Shown: positions 1-8,841 of the stretch, one piece after another
Layout of the letters: every line of letters starts with the position of its first letter
How positions within the stretch are numbered: the stretch's first letter is position 1
Source of the DNA: JAVJSD01 sp040219575
GTDB lineage: Bacteria > Planctomycetota > Planctomycetia > Pirellulales > Pirellulaceae
Length of the DNA: 64,000 nucleotides
Direction: 5' to 3'
Assembly (NCBI GenBank): GCA_040219575.1
Contig: JAVJSD010000074.1
Span: forward strand, 96,437-160,436
The notes under the pieces: generated by a model
The model's input: the letters and a program-made list of their open reading frames with translations, nothing else
Told to the model about the DNA's origin: nothing
Databases searched by the model: none
Made by a program: the position numbers and the translations under genes

Positions 1-998
1 CGCGCTGCGAGCGTGATGTCGTCGCGGTGCTCGATCTTGTCGATCACCTGAAGTGTGTCGGCGGCGAGCGCCCGCGCGGAGACCTTCATCCATTCAAACG
101 GCGCGTACGACTTGCCGCCGCCTTGAATGGCGCCCGTGTTTCCACTGGTGCCGTTGGACATCAGGCCCACAAACGCCGGCCGCCCCTCGCCGGCGCGGAG
201 TTGGCTTTCGAGCGCCGCGGCGTAGTGGCCGAAGTAATCGGCGCTGACCAGACCGCGCCGGTAGCCTCCGCAGTAGTGCACACTGAAGTTGCCCAGCACC
301 GCCAGCGGTTGGCCGTCAGCGTGTTGCACCGACAGCACGGAGAACTGCGGATCGACCGGGCCTGCCGGCTTGATCACCGCCGTGCTACGGCCCGCGACCG
401 ACTTGATGCGTTCTCCCGGCTCTCCGAACGGGTTGACTTCGACGCTGCCCGGTTCGCAGAGAAAGCGACGGCAGCTTAGAAACTCGGGTTTGTCGAACGA
501 ACCGTACCCGATCCGCGCGGGCGCCAGGTTCTTCTCGGCCTGCATCACGGCATCGGCGATGCGACGGGCCAGAAATCGGTGGTACTGGTCGTCGGCCGGT
601 TCGGCGCCGATGTGCACGGCGCGAACGGCGGCGTGGGTGTGCGTGGCGGCCGTCAGAATTCGGCTCGCCGGCAAGCCCGTTTCCTTTTGAACGATCGCTT
701 TGGCCGCGTCGAAAACGTCGCGGCCGATCACGCAGGCATCGCAGATCACGATGGCCAGCCGCGTTTTCCCGTCGTCGAGCACGAGGGCGCGGGCGTGAAG
801 GGGATCGTGCACACCCGTGACGGGACCGTTCTTGCTGATCGGGCCGTCGAGCGACACGCCCAACTCCGGCGTGATCTCGGCGGCAGCCGCCCCCGCGCGA
901 AGCTGCGCCGCTGCCGCGCCGGGGTGTGAAATGAAGGAGGTGATGCCGACGATCAATCCCACCACCAGCGCCAAAGCCCGTCGCGACGTAATGTGCAT
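1..998 (-). CDS. Neutral/alkaline non-lysosomal ceramidase-like protein, C-terminus cut by window edge
   Basis: Translating the minus strand from an ATG at 998 gives an open frame of 332 codons that runs off the left edge. A GAGGAGT ribosome site lies about 5 bases upstream. Residues 1-32 look like a signal peptide. A THTH motif near residues 119-122, NFSVHYCGG near 237-245 and a later LMSNGTSGNTG match the zinc-binding layout of the neutral/alkaline ceramidase domain family. In planctomycetes such proteins are usually secreted and their substrate is not known; ceramide hydrolysis is a family guess. It is divergent from the DUF1501 gene at 1208. Confidence 0.85.
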   Translation of the reverse strand, partial: MHITSRRALALVVGLIVGITSFISHPGAAAAQLRAGAAAAEITPELGVSLDGPISKNGPVTGVHDPLHARALVLDDGKTRLAIVICDACVIGRDVFDAAKAIVQKETGLPASRILTAATHTHAAVRAVHIGAEPADDQYHRFLARRIADAVMQAEKNLAPARIGYGSFDKPEFLSCRRFLCEPGSVEVNPFGEPGERIKSVAGRSTAVIKPAGPVDPQFSVLSVQHADGQPLAVLGNFSVHYCGGYRRGLVSADYFGHYAAALESQLRAGEGRPAFVGLMSNGTSGNTGAIQGGGKSYAPFEWMKVSARALAADTLQVIDKIEHRDDITLAA

Positions 999-1131
999 GC
1001 AGTTACTCCTCAGGAAACGCGAGCCATCCATCCAGTCGATATGGGCGGCCGAGTTCGCGATCGCGTTATGATACCATGCCTGTTCGCCGAGGCGTGCGTT
1101 TGCGACAACACCGCGCACGCGGCGATCTTCG

Positions 1132-1159
1132 TTGACCCATCACAAGGCGCTGATACAAT
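1132..1159 (+). promoter_or_regulatory. Candidate sigma70-type promoter for the DUF1501 gene
   Basis: TTGACC at 1132-1137 and TACAAT at 1154-1159 are separated by 16 bases, with TGA just before the -10 box. The DUF1501 start lies about 49 bases downstream. This is a match by eye, not a scored prediction. Confidence 0.45.
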
Positions 1160-1207
1160 CGGGTTTCGCAGCACGCCTTCCCTCTCCCTCCGACAGTCAC
1201 TCCCACC

Positions 1208-2596
1208 ATGCTCCGACTGCATCAGAATTCGCCCCGGTTGTGTGATGGTTTGTCGCGCCGCGAGTGGCTACGGATCGGCGCGGTCGGCCTGGGCGGACTC
1301 ACATTGCCGCGACTGTTGGAGCGACGCGCTCACGCCGAGACAAACGGCCGCGGCCGGGCGAAGTCGGTGATCGTGCTGTTCAACTCGGGCGGGGTTCCGC
1401 ATCACGAGACATGGGATCCCAAGCCCGACGCTCCCGCCGAAGTGCGGGGCGCCTTCGGCGCGATCGCCACCAAGACGCCCGGCATGTTCGTGGGCGAGTT
1501 GATGCCGCAGACGGCGCAGCTCAGCGACAAGATCGCCGTGATTCGCACGATGGTCACCGGCGACAACGCCCATTCGACCAGCGGCTACCAGATGCTGACC
1601 GGCGTGCCGCACGTGCCGCTGAATCGTGAAAACGCCGGCCCCGGCAAACCGAACGACTGGCCGGCGATGAACGCCATCGTCAAGGCGTTGCGGCCTTCCC
1701 GCGGCGGGTTGCCGTCTTCGATCGCGCTGCCGCGCAAGATGGCCAACAACGGCGGGCAGAATCCCTGGCCCGGCACCGACGGCGGCTTCCTGGGGCGTCA
1801 CGCCGATCCCTGGTTGCTCGAGTGCGATCCCAGCGCCGCCGATTTCACCGTGCCCGGCGGAGAGTTGCTCGATGGCATGAACTTGCCCCGCGTCGGCCAG
1901 CGGCTCTCGCTGTTGGAGCAGATCAACGATCGGCTGGAAAGTTCGGCGGCGATCAACAACTACCAGCGCTATCAGCAACAGGCGATCGAACTGGTGGCGG
2001 GCGGCAAGGCTCGGGCCGCGTTCAATCTACAAGACGAACCGGAGTCGATGCACGAGCGCTACGGCCGCAGCAAACAGGCCCAAAGCGTGCTGCTGGCGCG
2101 GCGGTTGGTCGAGGCGGGCGCGTCGCTGGTGCAAGTGAACTGGGCCAACTACGACAAGAGCATGCCCAACAGCGGTGGTTGGGACACGCACGAGAAGCAC
2201 AACGAAAGCCTCAAGGGCTGGCTGATGCCGGTCATGGACCAGGTCTATTCGGCCCTGCTCACCGACCTCCAGGATCGCGGCCTGCTCGACGAGACGCTGG
2301 TCTGTTGGGTGGCGGAATTCGGCCATACGCCGAAGTTCAACCGCCGCGCCGGCCGCGATCATTGGGGCCGGGTGTTCTCCATCGCGTTGGCCGGCGGCGG
2401 AATTCGCGGCGGCGTGGTGGTCGGCGAGACCGACGCCCAGGCCGGCGAGCCGCGGACCGACGCCGTTCGCCCCTGCGACTACCTCGCCACGGTCTACCAC
2501 TGCCTCGGATTCGAGCCCGAAACGCTCGTGCACGACATCGAAGGCCGCCCCCTGCCCATCTCCCGCGGCCGGGTGATCGAATCCATCCTTGCCTGA
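1208..2596 (+). CDS. DUF1501 domain-containing secreted protein
   Basis: 462 aa. The N-terminus has SRREWLRIG followed by a hydrophobic Gly/Leu stretch and an Ala-rich cleavage zone, a Tat-like export signal typical of DUF1501. The body carries the family landmarks: VIVLFNSGG near the start of the mature part, HETWDPKPDAP, GWDTHEKH and EFGHTPKFN. DUF1501 has an alkaline-phosphatase/sulfatase-like fold, but its biochemical role is unknown. It is very abundant in planctomycetes, often beside DUF1549/DUF1553 proteins; none is adjacent here. Another DUF1501 lies at 25698-27128. Confidence 0.9.
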   Translation: MLRLHQNSPRLCDGLSRREWLRIGAVGLGGLTLPRLLERRAHAETNGRGRAKSVIVLFNSGGVPHHETWDPKPDAPAEVRGAFGAIATKTPGMFVGELMPQTAQLSDKIAVIRTMVTGDNAHSTSGYQMLTGVPHVPLNRENAGPGKPNDWPAMNAIVKALRPSRGGLPSSIALPRKMANNGGQNPWPGTDGGFLGRHADPWLLECDPSAADFTVPGGELLDGMNLPRVGQRLSLLEQINDRLESSAAINNYQRYQQQAIELVAGGKARAAFNLQDEPESMHERYGRSKQAQSVLLARRLVEAGASLVQVNWANYDKSMPNSGGWDTHEKHNESLKGWLMPVMDQVYSALLTDLQDRGLLDETLVCWVAEFGHTPKFNRRAGRDHWGRVFSIALAGGGIRGGVVVGETDAQAGEPRTDAVRPCDYLATVYHCLGFEPETLVHDIEGRPLPISRGRVIESILA

Positions 2597-2888
2597 CACA
2601 TGGGACGAGGCGTCGCAGCGAAGGTTGAACATGAGGAAACGGAGAGAACGGAGGCACTTCAGCCTCGGTGCTCTCCATGTCCTTCTGTTCGTTTCCTTCA
2701 GTTTGTTCGATCGGCGTACGCTAGCGGATGCCGAGGACTTCCGTCTTCGTTCTCTCCCCTATTCTCCTGTTCGAGCGATTTGTGGTCTGGTGTCGGCCGA
2801 ACATCAGCCGCCAAACTTCTCTGGCCGCACGACGGGATTCTTCCTAAACTGCCCACCATCTGGAACTTCGCGCAAGGACGTCCGTCGT

Positions 2889-4112
2889 ATGCTCCATCTG
2901 CAAGTGAATGCCGTCATCTTCGGCGCCGGCGCCGCAGGTCTGTGGACGCTCGACGAATTGCGGCGGCAGGGACGTTCGGCGGTGCTGTTGGAAACGAGCG
3001 CCCTGGGCGACGGGCAGACAATCGCCTCGCAGGGCATCGTCCACGGCGGTTTGAAGTACTCGCTTAAAGGTCTACTGACCGCCTCGGCCCGCGAGGCGCG
3101 CGAGATGCCGAAACTGTGGCGACGTTGTCTGTCGGGAGCAGACGCGCCCGATCTCTCGCGAACCGAAGTTCGCAGCGAGTCGTTCTACTTGTGGGGCACC
3201 GATTCGGCCGCCTCGCGAGTGGGCATGTTCGGCGCCAAGCTTGGCCTGCAGGCGGCCCCGCGGACGATTGAACACGACCAGCGCCCACCGTTGCTGCGCG
3301 ACTGCCAGGGGGCGGTGCTGCGCGTCGACGAGCAGGTGCTCTCGCCGTCGTCGCTGTTGGCGGCGCTGGCGGCCCCACATCAAAACGCCATCCTGAAGAT
3401 CGACCGCACCAAACCGCCGTCGCTGGTGACGTCGCGTCCCGGTCATGCGCAATCGATTGTCGTTTGCTCGCCCGAGGCGAGCAGTGAATTGACGTTGCTT
3501 CCCGATTGGGTCGTGCTCGCCGCCGGACAAGGCAATGCCGCGCTGCGCGAGCAGTTGGGGCTCGACGCCTCGCGCATGCAACGCCGCCCGTTGCACATGG
3601 TGCTGGTCCGCGGACCGCTTCCCGAATTCTTTGGTCACTGCGTCGACGGCGGCCGCACGCGCGTTTCCATCACCTCGGCCCGTGACAATTCGGGCCGCAC
3701 CGTCTGGCAGGTCGGCGGGCAGATCGCCGAGGACGGTGTGACGCTCGATGCCGAAGCGCTCATTCACCGCGCTCAAGCAGAGATTTCCAGCACGCTGCCC
3801 GAGTTGAACCTGGCGCACACCGAGTGGTCGACCTATCGCGTCGATCGGGCCGAGGGCGCGGTCGCCGGCGGAGGACGGCCCGATTCCTTCCATCTGCTGA
3901 AGGATGGCAATGTGTTGACGGCCTGGCCGACCAAACTGGTGCTCGTTCCCCAATTGGCGGCCGCGGCGGCGAAGACGATCGTCGCCTCGACCACCTTGCG
4001 GGCGGCGAACTACAGCCTGCTCACGTCCTGGCCGCGTCCCGCGAAGGCGGCGCCTCCCTGGGACCGCGCCGGCACGTGGACGTCGTACGATCCGCTCCGA
4101 CGCGCCGCCTAG
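2889..4112 (+). CDS. FAD-dependent oxidoreductase (DAO / glycerol-3-phosphate dehydrogenase-like)
   Basis: 407 aa from the ATG at 2889. The open frame extends 100 codons upstream, but that part is not protein-like and the dinucleotide-binding motif begins right after this ATG. VIFGAGAAGLWTLDEL at residues 8-23 is a GxGxxG Rossmann motif for FAD. TIASQGIVHGGLKYSLKG near residue 45 resembles the FAD-proximal segment of the D-amino-acid oxidase/GlpD superfamily. The substrate cannot be told. The aldo/keto reductase starts 26 bp downstream, so the two probably form an operon for oxidation and reduction of a common small metabolite (inference). Confidence 0.8.
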   Translation: MLHLQVNAVIFGAGAAGLWTLDELRRQGRSAVLLETSALGDGQTIASQGIVHGGLKYSLKGLLTASAREAREMPKLWRRCLSGADAPDLSRTEVRSESFYLWGTDSAASRVGMFGAKLGLQAAPRTIEHDQRPPLLRDCQGAVLRVDEQVLSPSSLLAALAAPHQNAILKIDRTKPPSLVTSRPGHAQSIVVCSPEASSELTLLPDWVVLAAGQGNAALREQLGLDASRMQRRPLHMVLVRGPLPEFFGHCVDGGRTRVSITSARDNSGRTVWQVGGQIAEDGVTLDAEALIHRAQAEISSTLPELNLAHTEWSTYRVDRAEGAVAGGGRPDSFHLLKDGNVLTAWPTKLVLVPQLAAAAAKTIVASTTLRAANYSLLTSWPRPAKAAPPWDRAGTWTSYDPLRRAA

Positions 4113-4138
4113 CTCCCTTTCAGACGAGAAAGGCGACC

Positions 4139-4954
4139 ATGCCATCGCGCCCGCTGGGAAAGACCGGACTGCAAGTCAGCCCGATCGGATTCGGCGCCTT
4201 CAAGATCGGCCGCAACCAGGGCGCGAAGTATCCCTGCGGCTATGATCTGCCGGACGAGTCGAGCGTGGCGGCGCTATTGCACGGCGTGCTCGATCTGGGC
4301 GTCACGCACATCGACACCGCGCCCGCCTACGGACTGAGTGAGGAGCGCATCGGCCGGCATCTCGCCGCGCGGCGGAGCGAGTTCGTGCTGTCGACCAAGG
4401 TCGGCGAGACCTTCGAGGCAGGGCGTTCGCACTACGCCTTCGATGAGAAGTCGGTGCGCGACAGCATACACCGCAGTCTGCAGCGTCTGCGGTGCGACGT
4501 GCTCGACATCGCATTGATTCACGCCCCGGCCGACGACGTCCGCGTACTCACCGAGACCGACGTGGCGGCGACGCTCGTCGCGCTCAAATCCGCGGGCGAC
4601 ATCCGCGCCATCGGCCTGTCGGGCAAGACCGTGGCCGCCGCGCGCCTGGCGCAGGAGTGGGCGGATGTATTGATGGTCGAATACCATTCCCGCGACACCT
4701 CGCACGCGGAACTGATCGCCGAGGCGGCCGAGCGCGGCATCGGCGTGATCATCAAGAAGGGCCTCGCCTCCGGCCATCTTCCCGCGGCGGAAGCCATTCC
4801 TTTCGCCCTCCATGCCGCCGGCGTCACCAATCTCGTGGTGGGCGGACTCTCGCTGCCGCACATGGCCGAGAATGTGCGTCTCGCCGAAGACGCCTTCCCA
4901 TCGACTTCTGCGTCGAGTCCTCTCCGCTCCCACAACGGAGTGCGGTCGCGCTGA
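4139..4954 (+). CDS. Aldo/keto reductase family protein
   Basis: 271 aa, NAD(P)H-dependent carbonyl reductase fold. Start chosen at the ATG at 4139, where the conserved N-terminus RPLGKTGLQVSPIGFGAF begins. DTAPAYG supplies the catalytic Asp and Tyr, STKVG the Lys and LIHAP the His of the AKR tetrad. The C-terminus shows NLVVGGLSLPHMAENV, the usual cofactor-binding end. It is somewhat short, and the last 15 residues are low-complexity and Ser/Arg-rich, lying just before a repeat-filled gap. Probably co-transcribed with the upstream FAD enzyme; substrate unknown. Confidence 0.88.
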   Translation: MPSRPLGKTGLQVSPIGFGAFKIGRNQGAKYPCGYDLPDESSVAALLHGVLDLGVTHIDTAPAYGLSEERIGRHLAARRSEFVLSTKVGETFEAGRSHYAFDEKSVRDSIHRSLQRLRCDVLDIALIHAPADDVRVLTETDVAATLVALKSAGDIRAIGLSGKTVAAARLAQEWADVLMVEYHSRDTSHAELIAEAAERGIGVIIKKGLASGHLPAAEAIPFALHAAGVTNLVVGGLSLPHMAENVRLAEDAFPSTSASSPLRSHNGVRSR

Positions 4955-4989
4955 CATCGCCGTCGATCGAGGCTTTGTCCGAAAACTTC

Positions 4990-5014
4990 GTAGCGGAAGT
5001 CGTGAGACTTCCGA
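4990..5014 (+). repeat. GTAG hairpin, family A (REP-like)
   Basis: GTAG, one C, then stem GGAAGTC, loop GTGA, stem GACTTCC. It lies between the convergent aldo/keto reductase and sulfatase genes. Copies of the same hairpin occur at 7054, 46541, 50402 and 52561. Confidence 0.85.
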
Positions 5015-5065
5015 CGGCGTCTGTGTTTTCAGACAGCTCCTAGTACTGTGTTATCTCTAAGGTTT

Positions 5066-5141
5066 CGAGCAGCAGAAGTCATCAGGCCACTCGAAGTTCA
5101 GTCGTTGCACCGAATTTGCGAACTCTCACGAGTTCGGCTAC
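5066..5141 (-). repeat. Two-hairpin composite (families B and A'), one arm decayed
   Basis: Read on the minus strand from 5141: GTAG, hairpin CGAACTC / loop GTGA / GAGTTCG, a linker containing AATTCGGTGCAACGAC, then a decayed second hairpin ending near 5066 with ACTTCTGCTGC. The linker nearly matches the one in the intact composite at 21341-21423, so the two share ancestry. Confidence 0.75.
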
Positions 5142-5164
5142 CCAACAACAAAGATGTCACCGTG

Positions 5165-6754
5165 TTAGTTGTCGCCGACGTGTTTCCGCCAGGCTTCAAA
5201 GCGAGCCGCCATCGCTTCAACACGATCTCGTTCGCGATCGGCGAGGTCCGTCGTCTCCGTGCCGTCGTTTTCCAGGTCGAACAATTGCCACGCTTGGCTG
5301 TTCTTCGCTTTGACCGCTTTCCATTTTCCGGCGCGAATGGCGTGATGTTGCGGGACGCTCCAACAAAGAAACTCGTGGCCTTCGCGCTGGCGGCCCTGAA
5401 ATACCGGCAACAGGCTTTTGCCCTCCACGGGCAACGGTTCACGTCCATCAAACTCGCTGGGATACCGCGTTCCTGCGAGATCCACCAGCGTGGCCATGAA
5501 ATCGATCACGTGCCCGACCTGGCCGGTCGTTTGCCCGCCTTCGCGAATCACCGCGGGCCAGCGGACGACCAGCGGCGTGCGGATGCCCCCTTCATAACCC
5601 GTCAATTTTGTGCCGCGAAACGGCGTGTTGCTGACACTGGCCCAGGCCAATCCATAAGCGGCGAACGTGTCGTGGGGACCTGGCAGGTTGTTGGGCCCGC
5701 TTCCCGGTCGAATCGGTACGCCGTCGTTGCGCCAACGATCGTTTTCGCCGTCGGGCGCGAAGCCAAACCCGCTCTTGCTCGGCGTCAGTCCGCCGTCTGG
5801 CGCGGCCCCGTTGTCTGACAGGAACATCACCAACGTGTTTTCACGCTGGCCGGCATCCTCGACGATTTTCAAGAGCCGACCGAGACCGCGATCGATCGAC
5901 TCGACCTGAGCCGCATACACCGCCATCCGCTCCGCTTGCCAGTCCTTGTAGGCGTCGGCCTGCCAATCGCGGATCGCGGCGGGACGCGGCGACAGCTTCC
6001 ACTCGGCCGGGACGAGCCCCGAATCTCGCTGGCGGTTGAAGCGATGCTCGCGCCGCTGCTCCCAGCCATGTTCGCGATACTGCCGGCGATTGGGGGCGAT
6101 GTCCGCCTCGCGCGCGTGCAGCGGCCAATGCGGCGCGATATGCGCCACGTACAAAAAGAAGGGCGCCTCGTCTCGCATGGCGGCTTTCAAGAACGTCTCG
6201 GCATAGTCGTTGAACGCCTCTGTCATGTAGAAGGCTGCCGGCGGCTTCCAGCGGTCGCGGTTCAAATAGTACGGATTCTGCGCGACTTCGTGAAAGTAGC
6301 TGATCTTGGCCTGGCACATCGGGCCGAAGAACCGATCGAAGCCCCGGTCGAGCGCCGAGTCGCGCCCTTGCCACTTGCCGACCATCATCGTGTGGTAGCC
6401 GGCTGTTTGCAGCACTTCACCGATCGTCACACACTTGTTGAAATCCTTCGGCTCATTCCAGCGATCTCCCCGGTGGCCGACTTGCTGGCAGTACAAGCCC
6501 GTCAGCAGCGACGCCCGCGTCGGACCGCAGATCGCATTGTTGTAGAATTGCGTGAAGCGGAGACCGTCCCGCGCCAGCGCGTCGACGTGCGGAGTACGAA
6601 TCTCGCCGCCGTAGCAGCCAACATCCGACCAGCCGAGGTCGTCCGCCATCACGAGGATGATGTTCGGCCGCGGCGGTTGGTCCTCCGCCAGGCTGGAGAC
6701 CGCCAGGAGGACGAGCACGGTGATGACCATTGACGCGGTCGAGAGTGTTTTCAT
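5165..6754 (-). CDS. Secreted sulfatase
   Basis: 529 aa from the ATG at 6754; a start 17 codons upstream would put a basic tail in front of the signal peptide (hydrophobic residues 9-22). RPNIILVMADDLGWSD contains the metal-binding Asp pair. C76-G-P-T-R followed by SLLTG is the formylglycine signature in which Cys76 is oxidised by a maturation enzyme. GKWQGRD and FLSDNGAAPDGG are further sulfatase landmarks. It hydrolyses a sulfate ester of unknown substrate, probably a polysaccharide, in the periplasm or outside. It is convergent with the aldo/keto reductase and divergent from the serine hydrolase at 7257. Confidence 0.92.
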   Translation of the reverse strand: MKTLSTASMVITVLVLLAVSSLAEDQPPRPNIILVMADDLGWSDVGCYGGEIRTPHVDALARDGLRFTQFYNNAICGPTRASLLTGLYCQQVGHRGDRWNEPKDFNKCVTIGEVLQTAGYHTMMVGKWQGRDSALDRGFDRFFGPMCQAKISYFHEVAQNPYYLNRDRWKPPAAFYMTEAFNDYAETFLKAAMRDEAPFFLYVAHIAPHWPLHAREADIAPNRRQYREHGWEQRREHRFNRQRDSGLVPAEWKLSPRPAAIRDWQADAYKDWQAERMAVYAAQVESIDRGLGRLLKIVEDAGQRENTLVMFLSDNGAAPDGGLTPSKSGFGFAPDGENDRWRNDGVPIRPGSGPNNLPGPHDTFAAYGLAWASVSNTPFRGTKLTGYEGGIRTPLVVRWPAVIREGGQTTGQVGHVIDFMATLVDLAGTRYPSEFDGREPLPVEGKSLLPVFQGRQREGHEFLCWSVPQHHAIRAGKWKAVKAKNSQAWQLFDLENDGTETTDLADRERDRVEAMAARFEAWRKHVGDN

Positions 6755-6951
6755 GCGACGCTTTCGTTTCGAAGATCTCGCCCCACTTCGACGACGGGAC
6801 TTCACCGCGCAAGACAGGCTTCCAGACGGTCTGTCCGTGGGGCAGGTTCTTATCCTGTCGTACTCACCTCAGACGATTCTTCCATCCGCGAACACGTATC
6901 GCAACCTTTCACCCGTTGGCGACTAGCGCTCGGTCCAGGTTTGAGCCTCCC

Positions 6952-7034
6952 GTAGTCGAACTCGTGAGAGTTCGGAGAACCGTCGCCGCGCTTGAATCTT
7001 CAGAAGTCTCACGACTTCTCACGACTTCTGCTAC
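6952..7034 (+). repeat. Head-to-head composite of GTAG hairpins B and A'
   Basis: GTAG at 6952, hairpin CGAACTC / GTGA / GAGTTCG, a linker of about 25 bases, then an inverted second hairpin 7001-7034 ending in CTAC. The second hairpin (minus strand: stem CAGAAGTC, loop GTGA, stem GACTTCTG) contains a 10-bp internal duplication of AAGTCGTGAG. Confidence 0.85.
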
Positions 7035-7053
7035 CACGACCTTCCACCATTTC

Positions 7054-7128
7054 GTAGCGGAAGTCGTGAGACTTCCGACGACATTCGAGACGGCATTCAA
7101 ATTGAAAAACTCTCACGAGTTCCGCTAC
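7054..7128 (+). repeat. Head-to-head composite of GTAG hairpins A and B
   Basis: GTAG at 7054 with stem GGAAGTC, loop GTGA, stem GACTTCC. A linker of about 29 bases containing ACGGCATT follows. The inverted family-B hairpin then ends in CTAC at 7128. The same order (A, linker with GGCATT, inverted B) recurs in partly decayed form at 50402-50464. Confidence 0.85.
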
Positions 7129-7256
7129 CAGTCGAGTTGCTACACGCGACGTTTCCAGACGAAGTTGCTATTCGGCGACGCTGTATCCAGAGTGTCTCCG
7201 CCGCTAAAAAACGCCCCTGTCCCCTGCGTTTCCCGCCCTGTGCTATCATAAGCGCC

Positions 7257-8354
7257 ATGAAACGACGCACCTTCCTGCAAGCGAGTCTGGGTTTCGCCTT
7301 GAGCACACCGCTGATGGCCGCCGTCAAGCAGGGCGAGCTGGATGCCGCCGCCGACGTGCTGCGCCAGGCCGCCGCCAGCCGGCAAGTTCACGCGGCTTCG
7401 CTGTACGTCCGGCAGGGCGACGAGGTGTTCGCACGTTCCTTCGGCGAGGCCAAGTCGGTCGACGACGTATTCCTGCTGGCTTCGATCTCCAAGCCGATCT
7501 CGACGGCCGCCGTGATGACGCTCTACGACGACGGCGCATTCGGCCTGGACGATCAGGTCAAGAAGTTCATCCCCGAGTTCACCGGCGACGGCCGCGAGAC
7601 GATCAGCATGCGGCAATTGCTGACGCATGTCTCGGGCCTGCCCGACCAGTTGCCGGAAAACGCCAAGCTCCGCGCCGCTCATGCCCCGCTCTCCGCGTTC
7701 GTCGAGGCGGCCGCTGGCACGCCGTTGTTGTTCAAGCCCGGCTCGCGCTACCGCTACTCCAGCATGGCCATCCTGCTGGCCAGCGAAGTTGCGCAGCGGA
7801 TCAGCGGCGCGGCGTTTCCGACGCTGGTCGACAAGGCCGTCTACCAGCCCCTGGAAATGCAGCACTCCGCCATGGGTCTGGGGCGGCTGAAACTGGAAGC
7901 GTTGATGCGCTGCCAGGTGGAGCAGGCGGCGCCCGAGTCGGGCGCCGGCGACGCGGCGGCGAAGACGTGGGACTGGAACAGCCCCTATTGGCGAAAGCTG
8001 GGGGCGCCGTGGGGCGGCGCCCATGGTTCGGCCCCCGACGTCGCCCGCTTCCTGGCGGAGTTTCTGCAGCCAAGCGGCAAGACGCTCAAAGGGAATACCG
8101 CCGACTTGATGATCGCCAACCACAACCGCCCCGGCATCCGCCCGCGTGGTCTGGGATTCGACATCGGCGCTCAAGCCGGCAGCCCCGGTTGCAGCGACAA
8201 AACCTTCGGCCACGGCGGCTCGACCGGCACCCTCTGCTGGGCCGACCCGGCGACCGACACGATCTGCGTCGTGCTCACCACGCTGCCGGCGCGAGCGGCC
8301 AATCCGCACCCACGCAACGCCGCCTCCGACAGAGTCGCGCAGGCCGTTTCGTGA
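7257..8354 (+). CDS. Beta-lactamase family serine hydrolase, secreted
   Basis: 365 aa from the ATG at 7257. A basic Arg/Lys start and hydrophobic stretch (residues 5-22, MKRRTFLQASLGF) suggest export. The class C beta-lactamase/DD-peptidase fold is marked by S76-I-S-K79 (nucleophile Ser and general base Lys), a YRYSS motif standing for the usual Tyr motif, and HGGSTG near residue 320 in place of the KTG box. Such proteins in planctomycetes are usually esterases or peptidases rather than resistance enzymes; the true substrate is unknown. No Shine-Dalgarno sequence is evident. Confidence 0.87.
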   Translation: MKRRTFLQASLGFALSTPLMAAVKQGELDAAADVLRQAAASRQVHAASLYVRQGDEVFARSFGEAKSVDDVFLLASISKPISTAAVMTLYDDGAFGLDDQVKKFIPEFTGDGRETISMRQLLTHVSGLPDQLPENAKLRAAHAPLSAFVEAAAGTPLLFKPGSRYRYSSMAILLASEVAQRISGAAFPTLVDKAVYQPLEMQHSAMGLGRLKLEALMRCQVEQAAPESGAGDAAAKTWDWNSPYWRKLGAPWGGAHGSAPDVARFLAEFLQPSGKTLKGNTADLMIANHNRPGIRPRGLGFDIGAQAGSPGCSDKTFGHGGSTGTLCWADPATDTICVVLTTLPARAANPHPRNAASDRVAQAVS

Positions 8355-8463
8355 GCGCCGCTTCGCCATCGTCGGCGCGCGTTTGATTGGTGAAACGCGC
8401 GGCGCGGATAAACTGTGGAATCACCGATTTGTCGAAACCAGTGAACACGGAGGTATTTGTACG

Positions 8464-8703
8464 ATGAAACGACTGATCGCATTGGCCGCGGCGTTGACGG
8501 TGTTGAACGGAGTGAATGCGGCGCTGTCCGTTGAACCTGAAGCGCCGCAAGCCGAATGGAGTCCGACGACGCTCGAGACACGCCTGTGCGGCGTCTGGCG
8601 ATCCACTTTTCAGGAAAGATCGGATGCGTCCGAACTGTTGACTACGGCGAGTTGGACTGCAAAGTCTCGCGACCACGTCGAAATAGCTCGTCGAGCGGCT
8701 TGA
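8464..8703 (+). CDS. Small secreted protein, probably truncated remnant
   Basis: 79 aa with a good GGAGG site 10 bases upstream and a signal peptide (residues 1-20). The segment ETRLCGVWRS resembles ESRLCGEWRF in the 139-aa protein at 30452-30871. After that point the similarity stops and the rest looks like an unrelated frame with Ala/Arg/Ser-rich codons. I read it as a gene of that family cut off after about 45 codons, then joined to foreign sequence. It could also be a genuine short protein. Confidence 0.45.
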   Translation: MKRLIALAAALTVLNGVNAALSVEPEAPQAEWSPTTLETRLCGVWRSTFQERSDASELLTTASWTAKSRDHVEIARRAA

Positions 8704-8841
8704 CGGCCTGGTGCTCCGTCTCGGCGACGACCGGATGGTCGTCGAAGATTCGGATTCCGCCGCGGGAGCCAAACACCTACAGTTCGATCATTGGCGACGA
8801 ATTCGCCGTGCGGCGCCGTCGCCAACATCCCCTGAATCCGT

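Larger units (their letters stand above)
6755..7256. other. Gap between divergent genes, filled with hairpin repeats
   Basis: This 502-bp stretch between the sulfatase and the serine hydrolase shows no supportable gene. It holds a partial CAGGCTTCCAG-type hairpin near 6810-6836 and two composite GTAG hairpin units (6952-7034 and 7054-7128). The promoters of both flanking genes must also lie here. TATCAT at 7244-7249 sits 7 bases before the ATG at 7257, where a leaderless start would be possible. Confidence 0.7.

Noticed and set aside
3824..4138. Upstream extension of the aldo/keto reductase
   Set aside because: The extra 105 codons overlap the FAD enzyme in another frame and are not protein-like. 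The conserved N-terminus begins at 4139.
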